Source of the DNA: Grimontia celer
GTDB lineage: Bacteria > Pseudomonadota > Gammaproteobacteria > Enterobacterales > Vibrionaceae
DNA length: 64,000 nucleotides
Assembly: GCF_900055185.1 (NCBI RefSeq)
Contig: NZ_FIZX01000001.1
Location: 806,001-870,000 of the forward strand
Direction of reading: 5' to 3'
The notes beneath the pieces were generated by a model. That model ran no database searches. It saw only the letters and a list, made by a program, of their open reading frames with translations, and was not told the origin of the DNA. Below, piece by piece: positions 35,191-44,259 of this stretch. A program made the position numbers and the translations under genes. Position 1 is the stretch's first letter. The number at the start of each line of letters is the position of its first letter.

Positions 35191-35314
35191 CATCTTGGTT
35201 TTCGATGGTGACTTTTGTGACCAGAAATGGATTCGGGCATACCTAATTCTTTATGCATGTGATACGGTATTAAAAAAATGACGAATCGTCAAAAGTAATA
35301 AAAGAGGATAAATC

Positions 35315-35806
35315 ATGGATGGAATACCCAGCTTCACTGAGCTTTATCGTTATTCGGATAATGCCTATTTTGCAGATAACTACACCAAAGAGATCGATTG
35401 TCAGGGCGAATCAGCCATGGAGGTTTATCTACGGGTGATGAACAGCACACCGGATTGGGTGAACAAACTGATGAAAATCCGCAACGAAGTGGTTTCTAGA
35501 ATGGGCTTAAAACACCTCGGTAATCTCGATGACTTTTACCCTAAGAAAACGGCAGATGACTATCAGATAGGCGATAAAGTCGGCATTTTCGAAATGATCT
35601 ACAAATCTCACTCAGAAGTGATCATGGAAGACAGAGATAAACATCTAGATGTGAAGTTGTCATTCTTTGTTGAACCTCACGGTGACAAAGCGTTGGTGAC
35701 GGCGAGCTCTGTTGTTCACGTTAAAAACAATTTCGGCAAGGTATATATGTTCTTCGTTGGGCCAGTACACAAAATTATCGTACCAGCGACACTCAAGAAG
35801 CTCTGA
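35315..35806 (+). CDS. DUF2867-like protein
   Basis: This 163-residue protein without signal or membrane parts looks like the DUF2867 family (function unknown). Visible traits are the D-x-A-x-F-x-D-x-Y block at about residues 15-22, a hydrophobic strand-rich C-terminal half (H-L-D-V-K-L-S-F-F-V, V-H-V-K-N-N-F-G) and a final P-V-H-K-I-I-V-P. It is followed closely (64 bases) by the RNase gene on the same strand. No function is assigned. Confidence 0.6.
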   Translation: MDGIPSFTELYRYSDNAYFADNYTKEIDCQGESAMEVYLRVMNSTPDWVNKLMKIRNEVVSRMGLKHLGNLDDFYPKKTADDYQIGDKVGIFEMIYKSHSEVIMEDRDKHLDVKLSFFVEPHGDKALVTASSVVHVKNNFGKVYMFFVGPVHKIIVPATLKKL

Positions 35807-35870
35807 TGTGACAATTGATACGAAGCATAATATCTTTCTAGCCATCTCAATGTTCTAAAAGGTAAGCGTT

Positions 35871-36557
35871 GTGCTTCGGTTCCTTCCCTCACTTAATTAC
35901 TTTTTGCTCGTTGCTGCTCTGGCGTTTCTCTCAGGCCCAGCGTTAGCAGCTCAAGCTCTAACGCCTGAAAGCTGCGATATTGATGTGTCTGACCTCAATC
36001 CTCGCTATGACAACCGTCTCGACTACCAAAACAAAAACGTACCTACTGATTTCTTCCTGTTGGTTTACTCCAATTCGCCGGGCTTTTGTAAAGCGATGAA
36101 GCGAAAAGGTCGTGAAAATTCCGTCCGCTTTCAATGTGAATCTGGCAACGACTTTGGTTGGGTGATTCATGGACTTTGGGGAGAATCAGAAAAGGCCTAC
36201 AAATCTGGTAACAACAAAGGACATCCGCGATTTTGCAAAGGGGATTTGAAGCCTCTTCCGTTGGAAACCATCAAACCTTACCTTTGCATGAGCCCTGGTA
36301 CGCGATTGCTGCAAGGTCAGTGGGAAAAGCATGGAGCTTGCGACTTTGATACGGCAGAAGAATACTTCGATAAAACGCTGGAGCTTGCCAAGCAATTTGA
36401 GTTGCCTCCGGCCAATCTCAATGCCAAAAAAGCGATCCGCTGGATGCGTGATAACAATCCTGAGCTTAAAGACACTTGGCTGCATCAAAGCCGACATGAA
36501 TTTGGTATCTGCTTTGATAAAGCATTCAACTTAATGTCTTGTCCGCAAAAGCGCTAA
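35871..36557 (+). CDS. Secreted ribonuclease, T2 family
   Basis: The 228-residue protein starts at a GTG and has a signal peptide cut near A-L-A-A (about 27). It is an RNase T2-type endonuclease that cuts RNA to 3'-phosphate ends through 2',3'-cyclic intermediates. CAS1 motif is W-V-I-H-G-L-W (His100) and CAS2 is Q-W-E-K-H-G-A-C (Lys153, His154). In the usual CAS2 motif a Glu precedes the Trp; here that position is Gln150. The protein has an even set of Cys for disulfides. Its stop overlaps the stop of the convergent transporter gene by four bases. Bacterial RNase I is the related periplasmic enzyme. Confidence 0.85.
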   Translation: MLRFLPSLNYFLLVAALAFLSGPALAAQALTPESCDIDVSDLNPRYDNRLDYQNKNVPTDFFLLVYSNSPGFCKAMKRKGRENSVRFQCESGNDFGWVIHGLWGESEKAYKSGNNKGHPRFCKGDLKPLPLETIKPYLCMSPGTRLLQGQWEKHGACDFDTAEEYFDKTLELAKQFELPPANLNAKKAIRWMRDNNPELKDTWLHQSRHEFGICFDKAFNLMSCPQKR

Positions 36558-38185
36558 GCGGGCTTTTCGGCGGCATCGCTTTCGTCAGGCTTATTGTTAG
36601 CCTTAGCGATGTCGTCCAACAATTCATTAATCTTCGTCGCATCTTCCTCTGAAGCGCCATCCAACAAAGCTTCCTGCAGCAGGCTGTTAATCCGCTCCTT
36701 CCTCAATATGAACAGGTCATGAAGCGAGTAAGCCACTTCCAATCGCCGTTTGGGGAACTGTTCAATCAAGTGGCGAAGCATGTCACCACTTCGTTTCGGG
36801 TAAGCAAGCACAATATTCTTTGCTACGTCATTGGCGTTAAGCGAGGAGCCTTGCAGGGCAAGTCGAATCAAAATTCCTGGGTCTGAAGGGTTTTGCCCAA
36901 GAGCTGCAATCAACAGTTTGAGCTCAGGGTTGGCCTTGTCGATATCTTTGAAGTCCATCATTGGGTCATAGTCGCTGGAGCTACCCAAGGGTTGAACGTT
37001 AACCTTGAAGGTCGAAGCTGCAGGCAAGGTTTCTGTGCGCACAAAAAGCTTTCTTGCCATTAAGAACATAAAGACAAAGATATGGACAGTGATGATGTAG
37101 TAGTACAGCCAAACCACGCTGAATTCATTCATCAGGAAACTCGCTACGATGGGGCCAATGACACCGCCGACGCCGAGTAAGACTTGCATCGTGCTGGTGG
37201 CTGGCATAGCTTCTTTTGAATCAATGTGGTCAAACACTTGAGTGACGGCGAGCGGGAATAAGGCTACGCCAGAACCGCCTGAAATCCAGAACAGCACGGC
37301 GAGAATTTCAATCGGGTAGGGGTAGAAGTTATCCAATACGATCAGACTGTTGCTGATAATCCCCATAAACATAAGGCCTGATGCCACGACACGTTTGTCA
37401 TAGCGGTCAGCCAGCCAACCTGTTGGAAACTGAGTGAGCAAACCGCCCATTTGGTAAGAACCCAGAATCAAAGATAGCCAAATGCCTGATATTCCTTTGC
37501 TATACGCGTAGAGCGAAATAAGCGAAACACTGGCGGCGTTAATCAATCCAGCACAAAAGCAGGCCAATGTTCCTGAAGGAGAGTATTGCCAGAGCTTTTT
37601 CAGTGAAATAGGAACGGCTTTTTTTGGCAGCTCAGGCGCAGGTAAGCGACTCATCGACATAATGATGAGTGACACACACAGAAACACGGAAATCACACCA
37701 AAAAGTCTAGGGTCGTTCTCATTGAACGCACTGAAAAGAAAAGGTGCCGTACCGAAACCGATAGCAAAGCAGATTTGATATGTACCGTAAACGCGCCCCC
37801 GGTTGCTGCGGTCGCTGAGTACATTCAGCCAGCTTTCCAGCGTGATGAATGAGGTCACATAACAAAAGCCCGCTACCGCGCGTAAAGCGGCCGTGATGGC
37901 GATATCCGTGGTATAGCTGTGGACGACAGAAACGATGGAAAGCGTCGCCGCCATTGAAGCAAATGCACGAATGTGTCCGGCACGGAGCACTGCTCTGGAG
38001 CCAAACAGTCCGGCACAAATTGCACCTACAGCAAACATACTCATTGCCAGACCGATATCGGCTGTCGGGTAGCCGTTTTCCTTCATGCGAATAGGTAGCA
38101 TGACAAAAAAGAGGTTGTGGCTGATAGCAAACCCAAATATCGTGAAGAGTATGGGTCGTATCCGTATGAATATATTCGCTTTCAT
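36554..38185 (-). CDS. MFS transporter with a long cytoplasmic tail (YcaD-like)
   Basis: The 543-residue inner-membrane protein has twelve helices in residues 1-395, with the A-x-x-x-A-G-F-C-Y and G-R-V-Y-G-T-Y-Q motifs of the YcaD-like MFS group. Residues about 400-543 are a charged helical cytoplasmic extension with no membrane helix and a Lys/Glu/Asp-rich end. The tail is not part of ordinary MFS proteins and may carry a separate function. Substrate unknown. It ends convergent with the RNase T2 gene. The ATG at 38185 has only a weak ribosome site. Confidence 0.7.
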   Translation of the reverse strand: MKANIFIRIRPILFTIFGFAISHNLFFVMLPIRMKENGYPTADIGLAMSMFAVGAICAGLFGSRAVLRAGHIRAFASMAATLSIVSVVHSYTTDIAITAALRAVAGFCYVTSFITLESWLNVLSDRSNRGRVYGTYQICFAIGFGTAPFLFSAFNENDPRLFGVISVFLCVSLIIMSMSRLPAPELPKKAVPISLKKLWQYSPSGTLACFCAGLINAASVSLISLYAYSKGISGIWLSLILGSYQMGGLLTQFPTGWLADRYDKRVVASGLMFMGIISNSLIVLDNFYPYPIEILAVLFWISGGSGVALFPLAVTQVFDHIDSKEAMPATSTMQVLLGVGGVIGPIVASFLMNEFSVVWLYYYIITVHIFVFMFLMARKLFVRTETLPAASTFKVNVQPLGSSSDYDPMMDFKDIDKANPELKLLIAALGQNPSDPGILIRLALQGSSLNANDVAKNIVLAYPKRSGDMLRHLIEQFPKRRLEVAYSLHDLFILRKERINSLLQEALLDGASEEDATKINELLDDIAKANNKPDESDAAEKPA

Positions 38186-38560
38186 GTCCGTATATGCCGC
38201 GTAGTATCAGCTCCAAAAGTGAAAGAATTGGAACCTTTTTATGAGTAGTTTAAAGAGCAAAAGATTGAAGTTTTTATGAGGGTTTTCTATCAAACCAACT
38301 CTGAGCTTCAAAAATGCGTGTTAGCCAGAAAATGTTACCACTGAGAGTGCGTGGAAATGAGAGAACTCAATGGCTTTCACTGCTGGCTCTCGTAAATCCG
38401 ACAGGTTTCTTATTCATGAATGAGTATGGTCTAGTTTTGAGTAGTCTGAAGGAATTGGGCATGGAAAGGTTTCAAGTATCTATAGATTGCTTAGGTAAAA
38501 AATAAAACGTAAACACGGACTTCTAATATTCTTATAGAGTATGAGATTAAAGGGTTTAAA
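38186..38560. other. Intergenic stretch without a recognised gene
   Basis: 375 bases, low in GC. A 63-codon frame at 38314-38505 has no ribosome site and no recognisable similarity, so I did not call it. The bases just before 38561 hold the promoter and ribosome site of the GNAT gene. I see no terminator, repeat or RNA structure that stands out. Confidence 0.4.
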
Positions 38561-39040
38561 ATGATAACGATTAGAAAATTTAAACAAGAAGATGAGATAG
38601 ACGTGCTCGCTATATTGTTGGAAGAAGAACAAGTGAAGTTTACGGCGTCACCAGAAAATTTCGTCTCTGATACCGAAGCGAATATTGTCAGGTTTGTTAT
38701 TTCCAAGGATGACAATCTGGTTGGATATTTCAAAATAGATAATGATTTTCACTCGGACATATTAGGTGAAAACAATACCGGAGTAGGACTCAGAAGTTTT
38801 GCTATTGATCGTCGGTATCAAGGAAAAGGAATTGGGAAAAAGACGGTCTCCATATTAGCAAGTTCAATTAGTGAAGAATTTAAGACTTATAGGTGGGTTT
38901 ATCTCACTGTGAATTGTAAGAATGAAGTTGCCTATCAGACTTACCTGAAAGGTGGATTCGAGGATACCGGAGAGCTTTACTTGGGCGGTCCTGTTGGTCC
39001 GCAACACATCATGCGGGCGAAGTTGCATGAACAGAGTTAG
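38561..39040 (+). CDS. GNAT-family N-acetyltransferase
   Basis: The 159-residue protein has the GNAT fold that moves an acetyl group from acetyl-CoA to an amine. The acetyl-CoA loop is visible as R-R-Y-Q-G-K-G-I-G-K-K-T at about residues 87-98 (Q/R-x-x-G-x-G pattern). The C-terminal Y-x-x-x-G-F-E-D-T-G motif is also typical. The acceptor is unknown. Codon use is AT-rich compared with most neighbours, a mild hint of later arrival. Confidence 0.78.
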   Translation: MITIRKFKQEDEIDVLAILLEEEQVKFTASPENFVSDTEANIVRFVISKDDNLVGYFKIDNDFHSDILGENNTGVGLRSFAIDRRYQGKGIGKKTVSILASSISEEFKTYRWVYLTVNCKNEVAYQTYLKGGFEDTGELYLGGPVGPQHIMRAKLHEQS

Positions 39041-39414
39041 TTTATCTTGCATGATAACTGTGTAAGTCAGAATTGATAGACGTCAGAAAGTGAATATATC
39101 AATTGGAAAATTGAATTTTAATGCTTTATGATGTTTATTGAATTTGTTGAAGTTGTCATGTTACACCCAGATATGGAGTTAATTGTTTAAATAACTAACT
39201 AAAACTCAGCACTAATTTGTTTTTCTTACAGTGTTATCTCATTAATTAAAACCTGCCTCTTGAACTGGTCATATATTTCTAATGAAAGCTTTTTCTCTTT
39301 TCAGTGAGAAATTGTGACACCCTTTCCGTTAACAAAATTTTAATAAAGCGATTTTCTGGAAGATTATTGATGTGAATGTTTGACTGATGGCGTCAATTAA
39401 AAAGGACGACACAA
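39041..39414. other. AT-rich intergenic stretch upstream of the M28 peptidase
   Basis: 374 bases, very AT-rich (for example TTAACAAAATTTTAATAAAG near 39330). It probably holds the promoter of the peptidase gene. No gene, repeat or hairpin terminator is evident. Confidence 0.4.
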
Positions 39415-41235
39415 ATGAAAACATTCAACGTTAGTGGTAAAAAAATTGTAGTGATTGCAATGAGTGCAGCACTACTAACAGGCTTTGCAGGCTGTGAAGA
39501 TCCAAGATGGGTTGCAAACAAAGTCAGTAAGGCGATGAAAGAGAAAAACCTGTTTGACCATCTGGAAGCGCTGGAAGCGGCTTCTGTTCCAACGCCGGAT
39601 GGTAATTCCATCACCCGTGCAGCAGGGACTGACGGTTATGAGAATTCCGCAGACTACATCATGAAAACGCTCGAGAAGCATGGCTATGAAGTCACCTTGC
39701 AGGAATTTGATTTCCGAAGTTGGGTTGAACTTGATGGCACAACTTTGAGCGTTAACGGACAGCAACTGGTGCATGTTCGTGATGCGACTGATGATATTCC
39801 AGCAGACTATGCGGCTATGTCTTATTCAGGCAGTTCAGATGGCGCAATCAGCGCAGACATCGCTTTTGTTACTCCCGATTTTAATTTTGATTCACCTGAC
39901 TATGACGATACCGATGGTTGTGAAGCCACAGACTTTGATGGTGTTGATGTAACCGGAAAAGTGGCTGTTATCCAGCGGGGTGGCTGTACGTTTGATTCCA
40001 AAGTTGTGAATGCTGAAAACGCTGGCGCAGTTGGCGTAATTGTTTTCAACCAAGGCAATGACGAAGGGCGCAAAGGTGTGGTTAACGGCACCTTAGGTAG
40101 CGACTCTGCAGCCACTATTCCAGCGTTTGGCGCGCGTTACGACTTGGGTAAAGGCTGGTATGACGCATTGGAATCGGGCGCGATTACCGCAGCACTGTCT
40201 GTCCAGACACAGGATGAAGTCGTGGTAACGGAAAACGTATTGGCTGAAACCAAAGCGGGTGACCCTGACCAAATTGTGATGGTTGGTGCGCACTTGGATT
40301 CTGTTCCTGAAGGCCCGGGTATTCAGGATAACGGGTCTGGTTCAGCGGCGATTCTTGAATATGCCATCCGCCTCAAGAAGAAAATGAAGCGACTGCCAGT
40401 CACCCAGAAAAACAAAGTGCGTTTTGCTTGGTGGGCTGCGGAAGAAGCGGGCCTCGTGGGTTCTGAATACTACACAGGCGAAGTGTTTGGCGCTTACTAC
40501 GCGGATGCGCAAGCGCAAATCATGGAAGAGTTGGGTATTTCTGACCCGAGTGAGCTGACGGATGAACAGCGTGAGATGGTCGAAGCCCGTTACCTCGAAA
40601 TCAACCCGATTAAGATGTACCTCAACTTCGATATGATTGCGTCACCTAACTACATCTATGGCGTCATGGATGGCGATTTGTCTGACACCAAAGACAGCCC
40701 TGACAACGCCTACCCAGGTGACTTCGAGCCGCCGGAAGGCACGGGTCATATTGAAGGCCTGTTTAACGAGTTCTTTACTGACAAAGGCGAAGTGACGGTT
40801 CCTCAGGCGTTGTCAAAACGCTCTGACTACTCAGGCTTTGCTGATTGGGGCATCGCATTTGGTGGTTTGTTCACCGGTGCTGAGAAAACCAAATCAGCAG
40901 AGGAAGTAGAACAGTTCGGCGGTGAAGTGGATGTTGCCTACGATAAGTGTTACCACCAGGCGTGTGATGACATCAACAACGTCAACAGCGTTGCGATGGA
41001 GATGAACTCGCGAGCACTGGCTTACGTGGCAACCTTCTATGCGATGAGTGAAGATTTGTATGCTGATGACAAAAACCAACAGGATGCAGCACCAGAAACT
41101 CGCACGCTGAGAACCTTGGCCGTTCACGACGGACATGATCATGAACACCGTATTGGTGAGAAGATCAAATCGGCGTCACGTGAAGTGGCAGATCATGGTC
41201 ATTTCCACGGTGACTTCGACCAAGACCGTAAGTAA
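39415..41235 (+). CDS. M28-family metallopeptidase lipoprotein
   Basis: The 606-residue protein has a lipoprotein signal (F-A-G-C, Cys27), so it sits on an outer-membrane or inner-membrane face. It is a zinc aminopeptidase of the M28 family with an inserted PA domain (about residues 130-250, Q-R-G-G-C-T-F). Zinc ligands are visible in V-G-A-H-L-D, the D-N-G-S-G, A-E-E and the D-M-I-A-S motif, and a late H-Q-A-C-D-D. A C-terminal segment of about 30 residues is rich in His and Asp. It probably releases amino acids from peptides outside the cytoplasm (family knowledge). Confidence 0.82.
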   Translation: MKTFNVSGKKIVVIAMSAALLTGFAGCEDPRWVANKVSKAMKEKNLFDHLEALEAASVPTPDGNSITRAAGTDGYENSADYIMKTLEKHGYEVTLQEFDFRSWVELDGTTLSVNGQQLVHVRDATDDIPADYAAMSYSGSSDGAISADIAFVTPDFNFDSPDYDDTDGCEATDFDGVDVTGKVAVIQRGGCTFDSKVVNAENAGAVGVIVFNQGNDEGRKGVVNGTLGSDSAATIPAFGARYDLGKGWYDALESGAITAALSVQTQDEVVVTENVLAETKAGDPDQIVMVGAHLDSVPEGPGIQDNGSGSAAILEYAIRLKKKMKRLPVTQKNKVRFAWWAAEEAGLVGSEYYTGEVFGAYYADAQAQIMEELGISDPSELTDEQREMVEARYLEINPIKMYLNFDMIASPNYIYGVMDGDLSDTKDSPDNAYPGDFEPPEGTGHIEGLFNEFFTDKGEVTVPQALSKRSDYSGFADWGIAFGGLFTGAEKTKSAEEVEQFGGEVDVAYDKCYHQACDDINNVNSVAMEMNSRALAYVATFYAMSEDLYADDKNQQDAAPETRTLRTLAVHDGHDHEHRIGEKIKSASREVADHGHFHGDFDQDRK

Positions 41236-41251
41236 CACAATGAGCTAGACA

Positions 41252-41279
41252 AAAAAGGGAGCCGTTTGGCTCCCTTTTT
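41252..41279 (+). terminator. Terminator after the M28 peptidase gene
   Basis: A-rich AAAAAGGGAGCC and its complement GGCTCCCTTTTT (41252-41279) form a 12-bp stem with a 4-nt loop, ending in T-run. Both strands can use it. Confidence 0.85.
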
Positions 41280-41350
41280 GTCTTCATTTGAAGACATGAC
41301 GGTGTCAAGTTTTCAGCTATCCTTGTTTTGTTAATGCAAGGAGCAAATAA

Positions 41351-41929
41351 ATGAAAAAAGTTAAAGTATTAAGGGTGATGCTCTTATCGTCAGTGGCTAT
41401 GAGTGTGATTGGTTGCGCAGGGACGCCTAAAACGGCCGAAAGTCTTCCAATTGCAAACGGAAATGGAGCTGTTGTAATTCCTATTTCGATGGAAAATACA
41501 AACGAAGCGAAAAAGTATCCTTGTCGGTCAATATCTTTTGAAGTTAAGAAGGTATTTCGCACTCCTGAAGAATTAGATAAATTTGAAGCGAGAGAGATTT
41601 ATCTTTTCGACAAGCCTAATTTTGGGCTTATTACAGACCTTGAACCCGGCGAGTATATGTTTGACGAGTTCAAGTGTCATGCAAACTACCGTAGAGTGTT
41701 TAATGATGGGCAGTCATATATTAGAAAACGCGCTAGTGTCTACTTTGAGGTTGAGCCAAACACGGTAACTGTTTCAAGTCAGACTTTCGTGGGCGAAAGT
41801 GAATACGATGCAACAGGATCATCTTCTTTTAGTGCTCATTTTGAGTATGTCACTAAGCAGGACAAAGAAAAGGCCCTCAAAGCTCTGAAAGCAAAAGGGG
41901 TTCCAGCAGGTTGGAGCTTCAATTTCTAG
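41351..41929 (+). CDS. Small lipoprotein of unknown function
   Basis: The 192-residue protein has a lipoprotein signal (S-V-I-G-C, Cys22) and a mainly beta-strand mature part. I do not recognise the family. The Y-P-C-R-S and F-K-C-H-A-N motifs hold two Cys that could pair. The K-A-L-K-A-L-K-A-K-G tail is basic. It stands alone, with the AraC-like gene convergent on the other side. Confidence 0.55.
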   Translation: MKKVKVLRVMLLSSVAMSVIGCAGTPKTAESLPIANGNGAVVIPISMENTNEAKKYPCRSISFEVKKVFRTPEELDKFEAREIYLFDKPNFGLITDLEPGEYMFDEFKCHANYRRVFNDGQSYIRKRASVYFEVEPNTVTVSSQTFVGESEYDATGSSSFSAHFEYVTKQDKEKALKALKAKGVPAGWSFNF

Positions 41930-41952
41930 TACTAATTTTACATGTGGGTATG

Positions 41953-42885
41953 CTATTCATTGCGTGCCCTAATTTCCGCCGGTGTCATCCCGAGCTCCCT
42001 TACCAGAGCGCGGCTGAGAGTTCTCCCAGAAGTAAACCCTAAAGACAGAGCAATCTTATCAATCGGGTCTTTGGTGTATTTTAAGGCGTTATAGGCTTTC
42101 AAGCGTCGCCATTGGCTAAGGTAGGCAATAGGTGCCATTCCAAGTGCTTCCTGAAAATGACGAACCAGAGTGGCTTTAGACATGCCAACCTGGCGTCCAA
42201 TCTCTTCGAGAGTCCAGTCTTTTCCAGGTTCGCGATGCATCAACATGAGAGCTTGATGGATACGTTTATCTTTTACCGCTTTTAGGAAACTGAAGTTTTC
42301 TTCACTTTCGCTTAAGAAGTGAGACATTATCTTTAGAAATAGCGCTTCTGTTAGTTTATCGACGATGGCATTTTTACGATATCCATGTTCCGCAATCTCT
42401 TTGTCTATCAATATGACGATTTGCCAGATAGTACTGTCGTGTCCGATGTTATTGAGGTGGATGATGGGTGGTAGCGCATCAATGATGGGATGGCTTAAAC
42501 CAGCATCAAACATAATAAGACCGCACATTAACTTGTGAGTGGTTGGTCCGTTTTGAAATAAGGGTTTACCTAGCTCACATGCATCCTCAGCGATGTGGCT
42601 TAGTGTTCTTTCATTCTCCGGTGAATCCGCTAGCCAATGCGCATCCCCTCCAGGTAATAGGAAGATATCCATCTCGTTTGCTTCAAGAGGCTCAGCTTTG
42701 TCCAGACCAACAAAGCAGCTACCTTTGAGGGCAATGTGAAACCTCGGAAAGCCCCGCTTTTCCAGATCTATGCCCCAAGGTGCACTGAGATCGGAACTGA
42801 AAAAGACATTCCCCCTAAACCTAAGAGTTTCAAAGACATCCGAGAGATAATTAAAGGTTTCTTCGCTTTTGATTCCCTGAGGCAC
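41953..42885 (-). CDS. AraC-family transcriptional regulator
   Basis: The 310-residue protein has an N-terminal cupin-like sensing part (about residues 20-190) and a C-terminal double helix-turn-helix AraC domain (about 205-305): G-R-Q-V-G-M-S-K-A-T-L-V-R-H-F followed by the second helix D-K-I-A-L-S-L-G-F-T-S-G-R-T-L. It is divergent from the two cytochrome P460 genes, across about 100 bases, so it is the likely regulator of them (inference). Effector unknown. Confidence 0.82.
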   Translation of the reverse strand: MPQGIKSEETFNYLSDVFETLRFRGNVFFSSDLSAPWGIDLEKRGFPRFHIALKGSCFVGLDKAEPLEANEMDIFLLPGGDAHWLADSPENERTLSHIAEDACELGKPLFQNGPTTHKLMCGLIMFDAGLSHPIIDALPPIIHLNNIGHDSTIWQIVILIDKEIAEHGYRKNAIVDKLTEALFLKIMSHFLSESEENFSFLKAVKDKRIHQALMLMHREPGKDWTLEEIGRQVGMSKATLVRHFQEALGMAPIAYLSQWRRLKAYNALKYTKDPIDKIALSLGFTSGRTLSRALVRELGMTPAEIRARNE

Positions 42886-42985
42886 TGATCTGATTCCCTA
42901 TGAGGTAATGTTGGTTGCTAATTTAGCCTAGACTGATGCTCAATGCTCTCCTATTGAGAGTTTTAACTGTAAGCAAGGTGAGAAA

Positions 42986-43612
42986 ATGGATGTAAAAAAC
43001 ATAGCAAATGCAAATACGTACATACCTCTAATCCTAGCATCGGTAATCGGTATGAGTGGATTCGTTTCAACAGCTGCTATCGCAAAGGACTATTTCACCG
43101 TTAAAGATGGCGAGCTACAGCGCCCCACGGGCTACCGTGAGTGGGTATATGTCGGCACACCAGTGACACCAAATGACATGAACAATGGCAAGGCGGCATT
43201 CCCAGAGCATCACAATGTCTATATCGATCCTGAGAGTTGGGCTGTATGGAAAGATAAGGGCGAATTCCGAGATGGGACTATCATCATTAAGGAACTTGTC
43301 AGCGTCGGTAGTAAAGCTGCTGTGAGTGGTAATGGTTACTTTCAAGGTGACTACATTGGTTTGGAAGCCACTATCAAGAGTAAGAGCCTGAACCCAAATG
43401 AGCCAGGTAACTGGTCTTACTACAGCTTTTCAACGCCTGACCACACAGCTCTAACCGAGACCGCGAGGGCTTTCCCAGCAGCAGCGTGCAATGCTTGTCA
43501 CCAAGCTGCAGCTGCGGATGACTTCGTCTTTACGCAATACTACCCAGTGTTGCGTGCAGGCAAAGCAAAAGGTGAGGCGGCAACCGGCGGACACAGTTCC
43601 AGCCTAAAATAA
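42986..43612 (+). CDS. Cytochrome P460-family protein 1
   Basis: The 208-residue periplasmic protein has a signal peptide (hydrophobic core about 13-30, A-A-I-A-K) and a single c-type haem motif C-N-A-C-H at residues 168-172. The fold core W-V-Y-V-G-T-P and the G-T-I-I-I-K-E-L stretch match the cytochrome P460 family, in which a Lys cross-links to the haem and hydroxylamine or nitric oxide is handled; Lys102 is a candidate for that bond (not verified). It is the first of two tandem genes. Confidence 0.75.
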   Translation: MDVKNIANANTYIPLILASVIGMSGFVSTAAIAKDYFTVKDGELQRPTGYREWVYVGTPVTPNDMNNGKAAFPEHHNVYIDPESWAVWKDKGEFRDGTIIIKELVSVGSKAAVSGNGYFQGDYIGLEATIKSKSLNPNEPGNWSYYSFSTPDHTALTETARAFPAAACNACHQAAAADDFVFTQYYPVLRAGKAKGEAATGGHSSSLK

Positions 43613-43634
43613 TCACAAAGCAATGGAGTAATGT

Positions 43635-44177
43635 ATGAAGAAGGCATTTCTTGTCGGCTTGCTTGCCGCAGGCACAGCGTTTACCGCGCTTGCTGCCAAT
43701 GACGCGTTTTCACCTTATGTTGATGAAAAAGGAAACATCAGCTTTCCCAAAGACTTCAGAACTAACATGGTCCATTTAGGATCTTGGTTTGTTCCTGAAG
43801 GCGGTGCGAGCGGTTTCCATGGTGTTTACACCGAAAAAGAAGCAGTGGAGGCGTTTCGCAAGAACGGTAAATTCCCAGACGGTGCAACCCTTGTGAAAGA
43901 GTTGCGGGCTCACAACACGGGTAACTACACAACCGGCAGCGGCGTCAGCCATGAAACTGGCGACATTAAGCAATGGTTTGTGATGGTGAAAGATGGCGAA
44001 GGCCGCTTTTCCGACAATGGTTCGTGGGGTGATGGCTGGGGCTGGGCCCTGTTCAAAACTGATGATATGAACAAGAATGCCTCTGCAGATTACAAAACGG
44101 ATTGTCTTGGTTGCCATGTACCCGCAAAAGCCAATGATTGGATTTACACCGAAGCATACCCAATCCTGAGCGAATAG
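43635..44177 (+). CDS. Cytochrome P460-family protein 2
   Basis: The 180-residue protein is a paralogue of the preceding one, exported by a signal peptide cut after A-L-A (about residue 20). Haem motif C-L-G-C-H is at residues 157-161, and the shared core runs G-K-F-P-D-G-A-T-L-V-K-E-L (Lys88 in the place of Lys102). Tandem P460 genes suggest a pair that works on one reactive nitrogen compound, or one that makes a heterodimer (inference). A terminator follows at 44217. Confidence 0.75.
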   Translation: MKKAFLVGLLAAGTAFTALAANDAFSPYVDEKGNISFPKDFRTNMVHLGSWFVPEGGASGFHGVYTEKEAVEAFRKNGKFPDGATLVKELRAHNTGNYTTGSGVSHETGDIKQWFVMVKDGEGRFSDNGSWGDGWGWALFKTDDMNKNASADYKTDCLGCHVPAKANDWIYTEAYPILSE

Positions 44178-44216
44178 CAGAACAGGTTAATAGATAACTA
44201 ATTCCCTCGTAAGAAC

Positions 44217-44243
44217 AAGCCAGCCCAAAAGGCTGGCTTTGTT
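44217..44243 (+). terminator. Terminator after the P460 genes
   Basis: AAGCCAGCC (44217-44225) and GGCTGGCTT (44231-44239) form a 9-bp stem with a 5-nt loop and a T-rich end. Confidence 0.82.
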
Positions 44244-44259
44244 TATTCCTATGAATGTA

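Noticed and set aside
38314-38505. 63-codon frame on the plus strand in a gene gap
   Set aside because: No ribosome site and no similarity that I can see; too short to support alone.
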